The notes beneath the pieces were generated by a model that was not told where the DNA came from, ran no database searches, and worked only from the letters and a program-made list of their open reading frames with translations. A stretch of 64,000 nucleotides of DNA, from NCBI RefSeq assembly GCF_002433005.1, contig NZ_DJHF01000022.1:48508-112507 (forward strand). Direction: 5' to 3'. The translations under genes were made by a program, and so were the position numbers. Each line of letters starts with the position of its first letter. Positions within the stretch are counted from its first letter, which is position 1. This DNA comes from Acetomicrobium sp. UBA5826 (GTDB taxonomy: Bacteria; Synergistota; Synergistia; Synergistales; Acetomicrobiaceae). Of this stretch, positions 51,766 through 60,291 are shown one piece after another.

Positions 51766-52668
51766 CTAAGACTCCTGTTTTCCTCTGTTTTCTCCTAAAG
51801 CAGCCAGAACAATTCCCGCCAATACCAGCGATCCGCCGAATATCGTAATGGGCATTATCGCCTCGCCCAACGCAAAGTAGGCCAAAATAGGGCTTACCAC
51901 GGGCTCTCCCAACAAGGCGATTGCCACAAAACCTGCTGAAAAATATTTGAGGGACCAGTTGTAACTGCTGTGTCCGATGATCTGAGGAAAGAGCGCTAAC
52001 CCCCAGAAACATAGCCACGTCTTTTTGGGATAACCGAAGAGAGGATAGCCAAGGCATACGATTAGGGCGAACAAGATCACCGCTGCAGTGGAATAACAAA
52101 TTGTTATATATGAAAGCAGAGACAGCTTTTGCCTCAGCCTGCGACCGAACAGAAGATAAAAGGCAGCGCACCAGCTTCCGGCTATGGCAAGAAAGTCCCC
52201 GTAAAGGGCTTTCCCCCCGAGAGCAAAATCGCCTGCGCTTATCACAGCGCTCCCTATCACGCTGAAAGCCACTCCCAGCAGAGACATCCCTCTTAGCCTG
52301 TCACTGCTCATGAAGGGCGTAAGCAGGGCAACCCAAATGGGGTTTGTATTGACCAGCACTACGCTACTTGCTACTGTCGTATAATCGAGCGAAGATATCC
52401 AAAAAGCAAAATGCAGGCTTAAAAAAGCACCTGAAGCAACTGCAACTTTTAGGTCCTTTAACGTCAACGATTTTATCTCTTCCTTGGCATAATGACAGGC
52501 AAAGGGAAATAGGAGAAGGCTGGCAAGCCCCACGCGATAGGCGGATATTACCAAAGCCGGCGCCTCCGCAAGACGGATGATTGTTGCTCCCGTCGATACG
52601 GCTATGACTCCCGCTCCCAAGACCAGAAATGGCATAAGTAATGGCAACGTACCTTTTTTATCTTTCAT
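51766..52668 (-). CDS. EamA/DMT-family transporter
   Basis: A 300-aa drug/metabolite transporter with ten membrane helices in two EamA repeats. AVSTGATIIRLAEAPALVISAYRVG in helices 1-2, NTNPIWVALLTPF after helix 4, and the second-repeat GHSSYNWSLKYFSAGFVAIALLGEPV are typical. The substrate (amino acid, metabolite or drug export) cannot be deduced. The start is the ATG at 52668 or the TTG just before it at 52671; a GAGG lies 7-10 nt upstream. It stands alone, divergent from polX. Confidence 0.87.
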   Translation of the reverse strand: MKDKKGTLPLLMPFLVLGAGVIAVSTGATIIRLAEAPALVISAYRVGLASLLLFPFACHYAKEEIKSLTLKDLKVAVASGAFLSLHFAFWISSLDYTTVASSVVLVNTNPIWVALLTPFMSSDRLRGMSLLGVAFSVIGSAVISAGDFALGGKALYGDFLAIAGSWCAAFYLLFGRRLRQKLSLLSYITICYSTAAVILFALIVCLGYPLFGYPKKTWLCFWGLALFPQIIGHSSYNWSLKYFSAGFVAIALLGEPVVSPILAYFALGEAIMPITIFGGSLVLAGIVLAALGENRGKQES

Positions 52669-52804
52669 CAAAACTCAGCCTCTAATTTAATAATTTGATA
52701 AATCTTACGGGTGCAGTCGATGCATGGAAATCTTTTGCATTTATAATATTACTAACTTTTCTATCGGACAATGAAACATGTTGTTCAAACAGGAGGTAAA
52801 TAGG

Positions 52805-54571
52805 ATGGAAGGAAATATCGACTCAAATGCCGTCGCGGAGATCTTTGAGCGTATAGCCCTCCTCTTGGAGATAAAGGGAGAGGATAGGTTCAAAATTAAT
52901 GCATATAGACGCGTTGCCGAAAGTTTGAGAAACGAAAGCAGAGACATATATGCACTCTACAGAGAGGGAAAGTTAAAGGAAATTCCCGGGGTCGGAAAGG
53001 CCATAGAACAGAAAATCTGCGAACTTCTGGAAAGCGGGAAATTGGAATTTTACGAAAAACTGACGGAGGAAGTCCCCGATAAGCTGCTTTCCCTCTATGA
53101 AATACCGGAGATGGGCCCAAAGAGAATAAAAACGGTTTGGGAAATGCTCGGCATCGAAACGCCGGAGGAACTTGAAAGAGCGGCGCGAGAGGGAAAACTC
53201 AAGGATTTGCCGGGTTTTGGACCGAAGGTCGAGCGAAAAATACTCGAAGGCATCAAGGCCTTTAAAGAAAAGCGTCTAAGCTCGAGATTTCCCCTGGGCG
53301 AGGCGTGGAAGTATTTACAGGTCATTTTAGATCACATGAAAAACTGCGAGGGCATAATCGCCATCTCCCCCGCCGGCTCATTGAGACGTATGAAAGAAAC
53401 CGTGGGAGATTTGGACATTCTCGTCGCAGCCGAAGCCGAGGCATCGGAAAAAATTACGAATACTTTTACAAATCTCTGGATCGTGGATGAGGTCATCTTA
53501 TCGGGTCCGACGAAGACCAGCATGAGGCTAAAAGGAGGGTTGCAGGCCGATTTGCGCATAGTTGAACCCGCAAGATGGGGAACGGCGCTGCAATACTTTA
53601 CGGGAAGCCAGCAGCACAATATCTTATTGAGAGAGGCGGCCCTGAAAAAGAACTTGAGCTTGAGCGAATATGCGTTGACGGATACAATAAGCAGCGTAGA
53701 AATACTTTGCCCAAAAGAGGAAGACGTATACGGAAGGCTTGGGATGTCATGGATACCGCCTGAACTGAGAGAGGGAACCGTGGAAATCAAGCTTGCCCTG
53801 GAAAAGAAACTCCCAAAATTGATAGAGACAGAGGATATAAAGGGCGACCTTCAAATACACTCCAATTGGAGCGACGGAAAGAGGCCCTTAAAAGAGATGG
53901 TAGAGAAAGCCTGCGAGCTTGGCCGAAGCTATATCCTGATAACCGATCATTCTCAGGGTTTGGGCGTAGCTAAGGGGCTTACTCCCGACAGACTTACACA
54001 ACAGTGGCGCGAAATAGACGAGCTGAACGAAATGCTCGCAGGTAAAATAGTGATACTTAAAGGAACGGAGGTAGAGGTAAAAGCTGACGGTTCTTTAGAC
54101 TATGACGATGAGCTTTTAAAGAGCTTCGATGTGGTAGTAGCTGCCATCCACTCAAATTTGAGACAGGATAGAGATCAACTGACCGAGCGATATATAAGGG
54201 CGATCTCTCATCCCCTCGTTCACATCCTGGCTCACCCAACGGGCAGGCTTTTCGGATCAAGGGAGGAAGCGGAGGCGGATTGGGAGGAGATTTTCAAGAC
54301 TGCCGCCTCGACGGGAACTCTTCTTGAGATAAATGCCCATCCAAGCAGGCTCGATCTGTCGGAAAAAAGGATAAAGCAGGCTTCCAGTTACGGCTGTATG
54401 TTCGTGATAAGCACCGATGCCCATGATACGGCAGAAGAGGAGCACATGTTCTTCGGGGTGGCCCAGGCAAGGCGGGCATGGCTAACCGTCGAAGACGTTG
54501 CAAATGCACAATCCTTGGATGCCTTTTTGGGGCTGATTAAAAAACGACGCGGGGTTCATCATGAGCGATAA
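52805..54571 (+). CDS. polX: DNA polymerase/3'-5' exonuclease PolX
   Basis: A 588-aa family-X DNA polymerase with a C-terminal PHP exonuclease domain, a base-excision-repair enzyme. Two helix-hairpin-helix stretches (EIPGVGKAIEQKI and DLPGFGPKVERKI) lie in the first 160 residues. The palm has SPAGSLRRMKETVGDLDILV with the metal-binding Asp pair. The PHP domain starts near residue 330 with GDLQIHSNWSDG and has ITDHSQGLG, GTEVEVK, AHPTGRLFG and STDAHD. The first His of the usual HxH is Gln, as in some thermophile PolX. The start is the ATG at 52805 behind AGGAGG with 8-nt spacing. Confidence 0.95.
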   Translation: MEGNIDSNAVAEIFERIALLLEIKGEDRFKINAYRRVAESLRNESRDIYALYREGKLKEIPGVGKAIEQKICELLESGKLEFYEKLTEEVPDKLLSLYEIPEMGPKRIKTVWEMLGIETPEELERAAREGKLKDLPGFGPKVERKILEGIKAFKEKRLSSRFPLGEAWKYLQVILDHMKNCEGIIAISPAGSLRRMKETVGDLDILVAAEAEASEKITNTFTNLWIVDEVILSGPTKTSMRLKGGLQADLRIVEPARWGTALQYFTGSQQHNILLREAALKKNLSLSEYALTDTISSVEILCPKEEDVYGRLGMSWIPPELREGTVEIKLALEKKLPKLIETEDIKGDLQIHSNWSDGKRPLKEMVEKACELGRSYILITDHSQGLGVAKGLTPDRLTQQWREIDELNEMLAGKIVILKGTEVEVKADGSLDYDDELLKSFDVVVAAIHSNLRQDRDQLTERYIRAISHPLVHILAHPTGRLFGSREEAEADWEEIFKTAASTGTLLEINAHPSRLDLSEKRIKQASSYGCMFVISTDAHDTAEEEHMFFGVAQARRAWLTVEDVANAQSLDAFLGLIKKRRGVHHER

Positions 54572-56267
54572 ACTGAACAGTATAAATTCCTATTTCCACT
54601 TTCCCATGCTCGAGTTGATTGTCAATAACATCAAGGAGGGGGTTGTCGTCACCGATACGGGCGGGGCTATCGTTTGGGTAAATCCCTCATTTACGACAAT
54701 TACCGGGTATTCCGCCGAGGAGGCCATCGGACAAAATCCCAGAATTTTAAAATCTGACTATCACGACCATTCATTCTACAAAAACCTCTGGGACTCAATT
54801 TTGACGGATGGTTTCTGGGAACAGGAAATTTGGAACAGGCGCAAGTCCGGGGAAGTTTACCCGGAATTGCTTTCCATATATGCCTTAAAGGATCATCGTA
54901 GCGTAACCAGATATTTCGTAAGCATCTTCACCGATCTGACCGACGTGAAGGCAAAAGACCGGCAACTTCACAATTACCTTTACGTGGACCCTCTTACCGG
55001 CCTTTATAACAGGAATTATTTTTTGAAGGACCTGAAATCGAAGGTAGGCGATGCCCTTAATTCGACGAAACAGGTCGGCATTTTTTTAATGGATTTAGAC
55101 CGTTTCAAATTAATAAACAGCACCTTTGGCTATCTTTACGGAGATCACATTCTGCAGCTCGTTTCAAAACGTCTGTCATCGAACAAAAAGCATAGAAATG
55201 ACACGTTATACCGCTTAGGAGAAGACGAGTTTGCTCTTATAGCAACTTTAGAAAACCCCCTTGAGGCCAGGCGAATAGGCAGGGATCTTATCGAGGTCAT
55301 GCAGGACCATTTCGCCAGCGATAAAGGCCCCATATACGTTCGATTGAGCATGGGAATAGTCATTGCGCCTGTTGACGGGACGAAAGAATCCGAGCTAATG
55401 AGAAAAGCTGAAATCGCGCTGAATAAGGCGAAATCCAGGGGAGGCAATAGTTTCGCATTTTACGATAATTATTCTGAAAAACAATACAGAAGTAGACTTA
55501 GCCTCGAAAATGCCCTTTTGTCCGCTCTTGAGAGAAAAGAATTCAGAATGACCTTTCAACCACAGATAGATGTTTCGACGGGCAGGGTCTTCGGTGCCGA
55601 AGCCCTGTTGAGGTGGAGACATAACGGTGAGAACATCTCTCCCGCATTATTTTTGCCGGTAGCAGAGGAAATAAGCATTATGCCAGACATAGGATTTTGG
55701 GTTTTCAAGGAATGTTGCCAAAGGATGTCAGAATGGATTAGCCAAGGCATTGAGCTCGGAAAGCTTTCGATCAATGTATCGGCCTCACAGTGCCACAACG
55801 AGACCTTCCTCGAAAGGGTATTTAAGATAATTTCCGATGCCGACGTAAATCCCGAGAGGATAATGTTGGAGATAACGGAAAGCGTGCTCATGGAGGACAG
55901 GAACAAGATAAAAGAGCTGTTCAAAAGGTTGAAAACCTTGGGAATCGGGGTTGCCATTGACGACTTCGGCACCGGCTATTCCTCCCTTTCCTATTTAAAA
56001 GATTTTCCAGTAGATATATTAAAAATCGACAAATCCTTCGTCGATAACATCGAAACCGACGAAAGGGACAGGGTTATCGTGAGGGGAATAGCAAAGGTCG
56101 GCGAAGTTATGGGCATGGAAGTAATAGCCGAGGGAGTGGAAAGGAAGGAACAGCTCGAAATATTAAGGAACTTAGGCATAAGATACGTTCAGGGTTACCT
56201 ATACAGCCCTCCTCTAGAAAAGGATGAATTTATCGCCTTTTGCACATCAGGCAAAGTAAAGCTCTAA
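54561..56267 (+). CDS. PAS-GGDEF-EAL protein, probable cyclic di-GMP phosphodiesterase
   Basis: A 568-aa cytoplasmic protein. The PAS domain (VVTDTGGAIVWVNPSFTTITGYS) covers roughly residues 15-125. The GGDEF domain has a degenerate motif, RLGEDEFALIA (GEDEF), so cyclase activity is doubtful. The EAL domain appears complete: GAEALLRWRH, INVSASQ, MLEITES, AIDDFGTGYSSL, ILKIDKSFV, VIAEGVE and VQGYLYSPPL keep the catalytic Glu, Asn, Asp and Lys residues. It probably degrades cyclic di-GMP, perhaps stimulated by GTP at the GEDEF site. Its start overlaps the end of polX by 11 bp. Confidence 0.9.
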   Translation: MSDKLNSINSYFHFPMLELIVNNIKEGVVVTDTGGAIVWVNPSFTTITGYSAEEAIGQNPRILKSDYHDHSFYKNLWDSILTDGFWEQEIWNRRKSGEVYPELLSIYALKDHRSVTRYFVSIFTDLTDVKAKDRQLHNYLYVDPLTGLYNRNYFLKDLKSKVGDALNSTKQVGIFLMDLDRFKLINSTFGYLYGDHILQLVSKRLSSNKKHRNDTLYRLGEDEFALIATLENPLEARRIGRDLIEVMQDHFASDKGPIYVRLSMGIVIAPVDGTKESELMRKAEIALNKAKSRGGNSFAFYDNYSEKQYRSRLSLENALLSALERKEFRMTFQPQIDVSTGRVFGAEALLRWRHNGENISPALFLPVAEEISIMPDIGFWVFKECCQRMSEWISQGIELGKLSINVSASQCHNETFLERVFKIISDADVNPERIMLEITESVLMEDRNKIKELFKRLKTLGIGVAIDDFGTGYSSLSYLKDFPVDILKIDKSFVDNIETDERDRVIVRGIAKVGEVMGMEVIAEGVERKEQLEILRNLGIRYVQGYLYSPPLEKDEFIAFCTSGKVKL

Positions 56268-56314
56268 AAGCAAAGATGAATCGCTTTCTTTCTTCAAATG
56301 CCCGGCAGCTGCAC

Positions 56315-56647
56315 TTAACTTCGATCGCAGAACCTGAATCTCAGCCTCCCTGCTCCGTCGGAAGCAAATAAGTAGTCACCTTCCCGCGTTGGGGAGACCT
56401 CTTTTAAATGTTCTAATACCTCTTTATGGATCCAACAGGTTATGTCATCCTCTCCCTCTACGACGAAGGGTATGAAATTTTCTCTATCCGCTTCATCGGG
56501 GCTGCCTATGAGGCCCGCCGGGCCTACATAAGCCATTCATCAGCCAGCTATATTGGTACGCATGGCAATCATGAAATGACCGCCCCGTTCTTTGACCATC
56601 CCCAGCCAATACTTCGAACTTATCTTGACTTTTTGCCTTTCTTGCAA
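56315..56647 (-). CDS. Probable selenoprotein with two adjacent selenocysteines (CC/Se-motif family)
   Basis: A 110-codon frame that is continuous only if the two consecutive TGA codons at 56540-56542 and 56537-56539 (codons 36 and 37) are read as selenocysteine. The first part (MQERQKVKISSKYWLGMVKE, then RGGHFMIAMRTNIAG) starts at the TTG at 56647, 6 nt after AGGAGGG. The second part (MAYVGPAGLIGSPDEADREN, then FIPFVVEGEDDITCWI) has no ribosome site of its own. The pattern strand-G-XX-AY.GP...G.P....F...VDDI.....HKEVL matches what I recall of the small HesB-like 'CC/Se motif' family, where XX is Cys-Cys, Sec-Cys or Sec-Sec. A stem-loop with a bulged U follows at once. The function is unknown, presumably redox or metal. 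Alternative: a gene broken by two stops. An AhpD-like gene lies just upstream. Confidence 0.7.
56504..56533 (-). promoter_or_regulatory. Candidate bacterial SECIS stem-loop
   Basis: On the minus strand GCTTATG-T-AGGCCC-GGC-GGGCCTCATAGGC folds into a 13-bp stem with one bulged U and a 3-nt loop beginning with G. Counted from the first UGA as position 1, the bulged U is at 17, the same place as in the E. coli fdhF element. The loop starts 20 nt after that codon, within the known range. It lacks the GGU of the E. coli loop. Confidence 0.6.
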
Positions 56648-56702
56648 GAATTACCCTCCTGTCTTCTAGGTTTGCCTTGTCAACTTCTGTGACCCCTATA
56701 AA

Positions 56703-56742
56703 GGATCGCCCTTCCCGATAAACTGGCAGCGAAGGGCGATCC
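56703..56742. terminator. Hairpin between AhpD-like gene and the double-UGA gene
   Basis: GGATCGCCCTTC (56703-56714) and GAAGGGCGATCC (56731-56742) form a 12-bp stem with a 16-nt loop. It lies 50 bp after the AhpD-like gene on the minus strand and 56 bp before the double-UGA gene. The following T-run is short (TTTATA), so it may act as a partial terminator or attenuator. Confidence 0.6.
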
Positions 56743-56791
56743 AAAAACCGCTTGAAGATATGTTTTACGGCATCAAAGAAGCTTGAATTAG

Positions 56792-57151
56792 TTAAGACTT
56801 CTTCCCGAAGTCGCCGGCGAACTCCTTGATAGCTTCGTTTACCAAGGTGACGCTATGGCCTACGGCTGGACCGCCTCCAAACTGCGAGGCAACCAGAGCA
56901 GCTTCCATGACTTCATCTCCGGTGGCGCCGGCCTTAAGGGCATTATAGACATGGGTGACAATGCAATATTTACAATTGGTGTATACTGCCACGGCAACGC
57001 ATATCAGCTCTTTGGTCTTGAGATCCAAAGATCTTGGCGTCATCAGCTTACCCGTGAACTCTATAAAGGCCTCCACTTCTGGGCGTTCACGGCCGATTTC
57101 TTTCACACCGCTTTCAAGCTCTTTCATAATTTCTCTGGGGTTCCAAGCCAT
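56792..57151 (-). CDS. AhpD-like / carboxymuconolactone decarboxylase family protein
   Basis: A 119-aa all-helical protein of the CMD/AhpD superfamily. The redox or catalytic motif NCKYCIVTHVYNALKAGAT (CxxC followed by His) is intact near residue 57, after LDLKTKELICVAVAVYT. FGGGPAVGHS follows. Such proteins act as alkylhydroperoxidase-like disulfide reductases or decarboxylases; many are uncharacterised. Its promoter must lie in the short 57152-57239 gap. It is upstream of the double-UGA gene on the same strand, so the two may form a redox pair. The reaction is unproven. Confidence 0.87.
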   Translation of the reverse strand: MAWNPREIMKELESGVKEIGRERPEVEAFIEFTGKLMTPRSLDLKTKELICVAVAVYTNCKYCIVTHVYNALKAGATGDEVMEAALVASQFGGGPAVGHSVTLVNEAIKEFAGDFGKKS

Positions 57152-57239
57152 CGCAATTCACCTCGCTTGTATATTGTTTACTGATAACGAACCAATTATA
57201 TTTTATCAAATATACTCGAAAATGTCTTACAGCTTCTCT

Positions 57240-58520
57240 TTAACTTTCATTTAATTTCTTTAGGTAATCAATGGCATCTTCCCGGCTTTTAATATCGCCC
57301 TTTGCCATCATCTCGTATATTTCAAATATGATACGCCCCACTTCAGGGCCTTCTTCGATTTTTAGTATATCCATGACATCTCTGCCAGATATCAACTTCT
57401 CATCATCAGAAAGTTTAAAAAGACACGACAGGGCAATCTGTCGATTCTCTACCCATTTGGAATAATCTCTGTTGCTTGAACTTATATCTATATATGAAAG
57501 GAGGAAGAGTCCATCCAACCAGGCTTTGCCATACTCAAGATAAAGACGGGGAATGCGCTTTGGAGCTGTCGAGATCAAAGGGACCATATGCCATCTGACC
57601 AAGGCCGAAACTTTTTTCACGAAATAGGCCGGCCATGCCCACTGACCCATTATCTCCTTGGCCAAAGCCCCCCCTTTCTTCTCGTGATCTATGAATCGCA
57701 GCCTTTCTTCATCCTCTTTCATCGTGTACGGTTTTGCTATGTCATGAAACAAAGCTGCCGCCCGCACATCACACCTTTTCGTGATCTTTTCGGCATATTT
57801 CAAACACAGCTTGGTGTGTTCATAGACATCGCCTTCGGGATGAAATTGGGGATCCTGAGGAACCCCACGAAGTGCATAGACGTGAGGAAGGGTTGAGGCA
57901 AGAAATCCGGTATCTTCCAAAAGCTTTAAGAACGTAAATGGGCTTCCTCTTAAGGCTTTGTAGACTTCTTTGCCTATTCGCTCAAGGGGAACGTCCTTAA
58001 AGAGTGATAAACTCTCCCTTACAGCATCCATAGAGGAGTGGGAAACTTCGAACTCCCTCAAAGTTGAGGCGAATCTGAACAACCTTATGCAGCGGACGGG
58101 GTCTTCTTCAATTCGCTCTCTCGGAGAGCCGGTAAAACGAAGAACCTTATTTACAAGGTCTTTCATACCGCCAAAGGGGTCATAGAGATCTCCAAACCTA
58201 TTTAAGGCCATGGCATTTATGGTGAAATCCCTTCGCGATAGGTCTTCTGATAGTATTTCACCTTGCAAAGGCGTTATCTCGACAGTCCATCCATTCTGAG
58301 GAATGACGAAGGTACAGAGAGGATCACGGCCCACTTTTTTGGCCTCCGGAAAGAGGCTCGCTATATCCATGGGCTTTGCCGATGTCGCAATATCGACGTC
58401 GCCAAAGGGGGATCCCATTGCCAAATCCCTTACGGTTCCTCCTACTATGTAGGCCTCAAAACCGCCTTTCTCGAAAAGGCACAAAATGTCGCATGATTTT
58501 GCCAGTTTATCTTTTGACAT
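57240..58520 (-). CDS. cca: CCA tRNA nucleotidyltransferase with HD domain
   Basis: A 426-aa class II nucleotidyltransferase. The head has FEAYIVGGTVRDLAMG and the metal-binding GDVDIAT, then RRDFTINAMALNRFGDLYDPFGG and GSPRERIEEDPVRCIRLFRFA, the CCA/poly(A) polymerase signature. An HD domain (KRCDVRAAALFHDIAKPYT) near residue 240 supports a CCA-adding/repair enzyme with phosphohydrolase part. CCA addition is the likely role; a poly(A) polymerase or a partial A-adding enzyme cannot be excluded. The ATG at 58520 has no clear ribosome site; a hairpin ends 14 nt before it. Confidence 0.9.
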   Translation of the reverse strand: MSKDKLAKSCDILCLFEKGGFEAYIVGGTVRDLAMGSPFGDVDIATSAKPMDIASLFPEAKKVGRDPLCTFVIPQNGWTVEITPLQGEILSEDLSRRDFTINAMALNRFGDLYDPFGGMKDLVNKVLRFTGSPRERIEEDPVRCIRLFRFASTLREFEVSHSSMDAVRESLSLFKDVPLERIGKEVYKALRGSPFTFLKLLEDTGFLASTLPHVYALRGVPQDPQFHPEGDVYEHTKLCLKYAEKITKRCDVRAAALFHDIAKPYTMKEDEERLRFIDHEKKGGALAKEIMGQWAWPAYFVKKVSALVRWHMVPLISTAPKRIPRLYLEYGKAWLDGLFLLSYIDISSSNRDYSKWVENRQIALSCLFKLSDDEKLISGRDVMDILKIEEGPEVGRIIFEIYEMMAKGDIKSREDAIDYLKKLNES

Positions 58521-58534
58521 TTGCTTAACAAAAG

Positions 58535-58554
58535 GGGCCTAGTCGCCTAGGCCC
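58535..58554. terminator. Short terminator hairpin behind the ferredoxin gene
   Basis: GGGCCTAG and CTAGGCCC with a 4-nt TCGC loop, followed on the minus strand by CCTTTTG. It sits between the small ferredoxin gene (ends 58578) and the cca ATG (58520), so it may also occlude or shape translation of cca. Confidence 0.7.
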
Positions 58555-58577
58555 AAAAATATTAGAACTCAACTATG

Positions 58578-58751
58578 CTATTGGGATATTGCCGATACCG
58601 GGCAGGTGGACACGCAGGCTCCACACTCTATGCAGGTATCGGGGTCCACTTTAGCTTTCCCGTCCTCAATGCTGATCGCCTCGGCCGGGCAAACACCAAC
58701 ACATGCTTCACATCCTATACAGGTATCCCTATCAACTACCGCTTTTGCCAT
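58578..58751 (-). CDS. Small 2[4Fe-4S] ferredoxin
   Basis: A 57-aa clostridial-type ferredoxin. Two intact motifs are present: CIGCEACVGVCP (residues 11-22) and CIECGACVSTCP (residues 40-51), each with CxxCxxCxxxCP. AGGAGGG is 7 nt before the ATG at 58751. It is a general low-potential electron carrier, the natural partner of the aldehyde ferredoxin oxidoreductases in this window. It is flanked downstream by a hairpin and upstream by gpsA, 60 bp away on the same strand. Confidence 0.95.
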   Translation of the reverse strand: MAKAVVDRDTCIGCEACVGVCPAEAISIEDGKAKVDPDTCIECGACVSTCPVSAISQ

Positions 58752-58811
58752 GAAAAATCCCTCCTATTTTTTTGTTGAAGTTATTTTCAAAAGCTACAAT
58801 CATGTAAAATT

Positions 58812-59825
58812 TTACATCCATTGCATAGCCGGGGGCAACTCGGGCTTTGGATCCCTCAACAGAAGGTTGCTCAATGCCTCATTGGGCGAAAGGCCCTCGT
58901 ACAATATGGCGTACACCTCTTCGACGATAGGAAGTTCCACTCCCACCTGTTGTGCCATTTTCTTCAAAGCTTTAACGGTATAGATTCCCTCTGCGACTTG
59001 ACCCAGTTCATCCGACGCTTCTTTCATGGATTTTCCCATGCCGACGGCAAAACCCAGGCGCATATTCCTCGAGTGGCTGCTGAAACAAGTAACGATCAAG
59101 TCTCCAACGCCCGCAAGGCCGGAAAGCGTCAGGGGATTAGCTCCCAACTTCGCTCCAAGCCGCATTATTTCGGCCAGCCCTCTGCTTACAAGAGCTGCCA
59201 AAGCATTATCTCCCAATTCCATGGCTTTTGCAATCCCGGCAGCGATGGCTATGACGTTTTTGACCGCCCCGCCGATTTCCACCCCGACGACATCGTTTGA
59301 AGTATAAACCCTGAAGGTGGGACGAGAAAAGACGTTTTGCCACATCTCGGCAGCCTCTACCTTCAAGGAAGCGACCACCACTGCCGTGGGAAAACCCCGG
59401 ATTACCTCTTCGGCGTGGCTGGGGCCGGACAACACAGAATAGGAAACATCGCCCAAGACATTTTTTACTATTTCGCTGACGGTGGACACCGAATCTATTT
59501 CTATACCCTTGGCAACGTTGCATATTTCAGGCCTTTGGGGTGCCATATTCCCAGAAAGTTCCATCAAAAAGCCTCTTACGGCCTGAGTTGGGAGCGCCAA
59601 AACCCATTTCGGCGACTCAATTGCCTCGTCGATATTGGAAGTAGCCGTTACATTTGAAGAGATTCTGTATCCTCTGAGATAATTCGGATTTTCGCCCAAC
59701 AAATTTATAGCCCGGGCCTGATCGGACCTCCTGCACCATAGGACAACCCGATGTCCCAATTCCCCGAGCAAATTTGCCAAAGCCGTACCCCAACTGCCGG
59801 CGCCAAAAACCGTGATCTCTTCCAT
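58812..59825 (-). CDS. gpsA: NAD(P)+-dependent glycerol-3-phosphate dehydrogenase GpsA
   Basis: A 337-aa enzyme reducing dihydroxyacetone phosphate to sn-glycerol-3-phosphate for phospholipid synthesis. The Rossmann loop is TVFGAGSWGTALANLL at residues 4-19. SGPSHAEEVIRGFPTAVVVAS, GGAVKNVIAIAAGIAKAMELGDNALAAL with the catalytic Lys, and GLAGVGDLIVTCFSSHSRN complete the family pattern; the length is normal. AGAGGT lies 11 nt before the ATG and the stop of acyP is 9 bp upstream, indicating an operon acyP-gpsA. Confidence 0.96.
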   Translation of the reverse strand: MEEITVFGAGSWGTALANLLGELGHRVVLWCRRSDQARAINLLGENPNYLRGYRISSNVTATSNIDEAIESPKWVLALPTQAVRGFLMELSGNMAPQRPEICNVAKGIEIDSVSTVSEIVKNVLGDVSYSVLSGPSHAEEVIRGFPTAVVVASLKVEAAEMWQNVFSRPTFRVYTSNDVVGVEIGGAVKNVIAIAAGIAKAMELGDNALAALVSRGLAEIMRLGAKLGANPLTLSGLAGVGDLIVTCFSSHSRNMRLGFAVGMGKSMKEASDELGQVAEGIYTVKALKKMAQQVGVELPIVEEVYAILYEGLSPNEALSNLLLRDPKPELPPAMQWM

Positions 59826-59833
59826 TTAGTCGA

Positions 59834-60109
59834 TCAACCTCTTATCTCAAAATTTTTCCACTCCGGATCGGGGTCTTCGTAGACCATGATCGCATCTTTT
59901 ACAATAGCGTGAGGGGGTCCTTTTCTGCACCAATGGATCATCTTCTCCACGCTCTCCGGCTCTCCCTGGATCACGACCTCAACCCTTCCATCGTCCAGAT
60001 TTCTTATAAAACCGGAAACCATTAGTTCTTTCGCTTTAGCGGCTGCATAATACCTGAAGGCCACCCCCTGCACCCTTCCCGTAAGCCAAAGATGCGCCCT
60101 CACGAGCAC
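59834..60109 (-). CDS. acyP: Acylphosphatase
   Basis: A 91-aa acylphosphatase hydrolysing acyl phosphates such as acetyl phosphate. The phosphate-binding loop has GRVQGVAFRYYAAAKA with the catalytic Arg, and the catalytic Asn is in GFIRNLDDGRVEV. HAIVKDAIMVYEDPDPEW is the usual end. I start at the GTG at 60109, 7 nt after AGGAGG, giving MLVRAHLWLTG; an open frame continues eight codons upstream without a site. It is co-transcribed with gpsA and divergent from proC. Confidence 0.92.
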   Translation of the reverse strand: MLVRAHLWLTGRVQGVAFRYYAAAKAKELMVSGFIRNLDDGRVEVVIQGEPESVEKMIHWCRKGPPHAIVKDAIMVYEDPDPEWKNFEIRG

Positions 60110-60291
60110 GAAGGTCCCTCCTTTCCTCGACACTCTCTGTTATCTTACCATAGACGGACAGCGACTCAACTGGCAAAAGGTAGGTGCGCAAAGGAGATTT
60201 AGCTGTTATAATGGCGAGAAAAATTCTTGATCGGGCTAATATAGACAATAATCCCTTTCAAGATATACACAGACAGGAGGATAGGATCGCA

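Noticed and set aside
56426..56692. An 88-codon plus-strand open frame opposite the double-UGA gene
   Set aside because: It is antisense to a better supported gene, lacks a ribosome site and has low-complexity composition.
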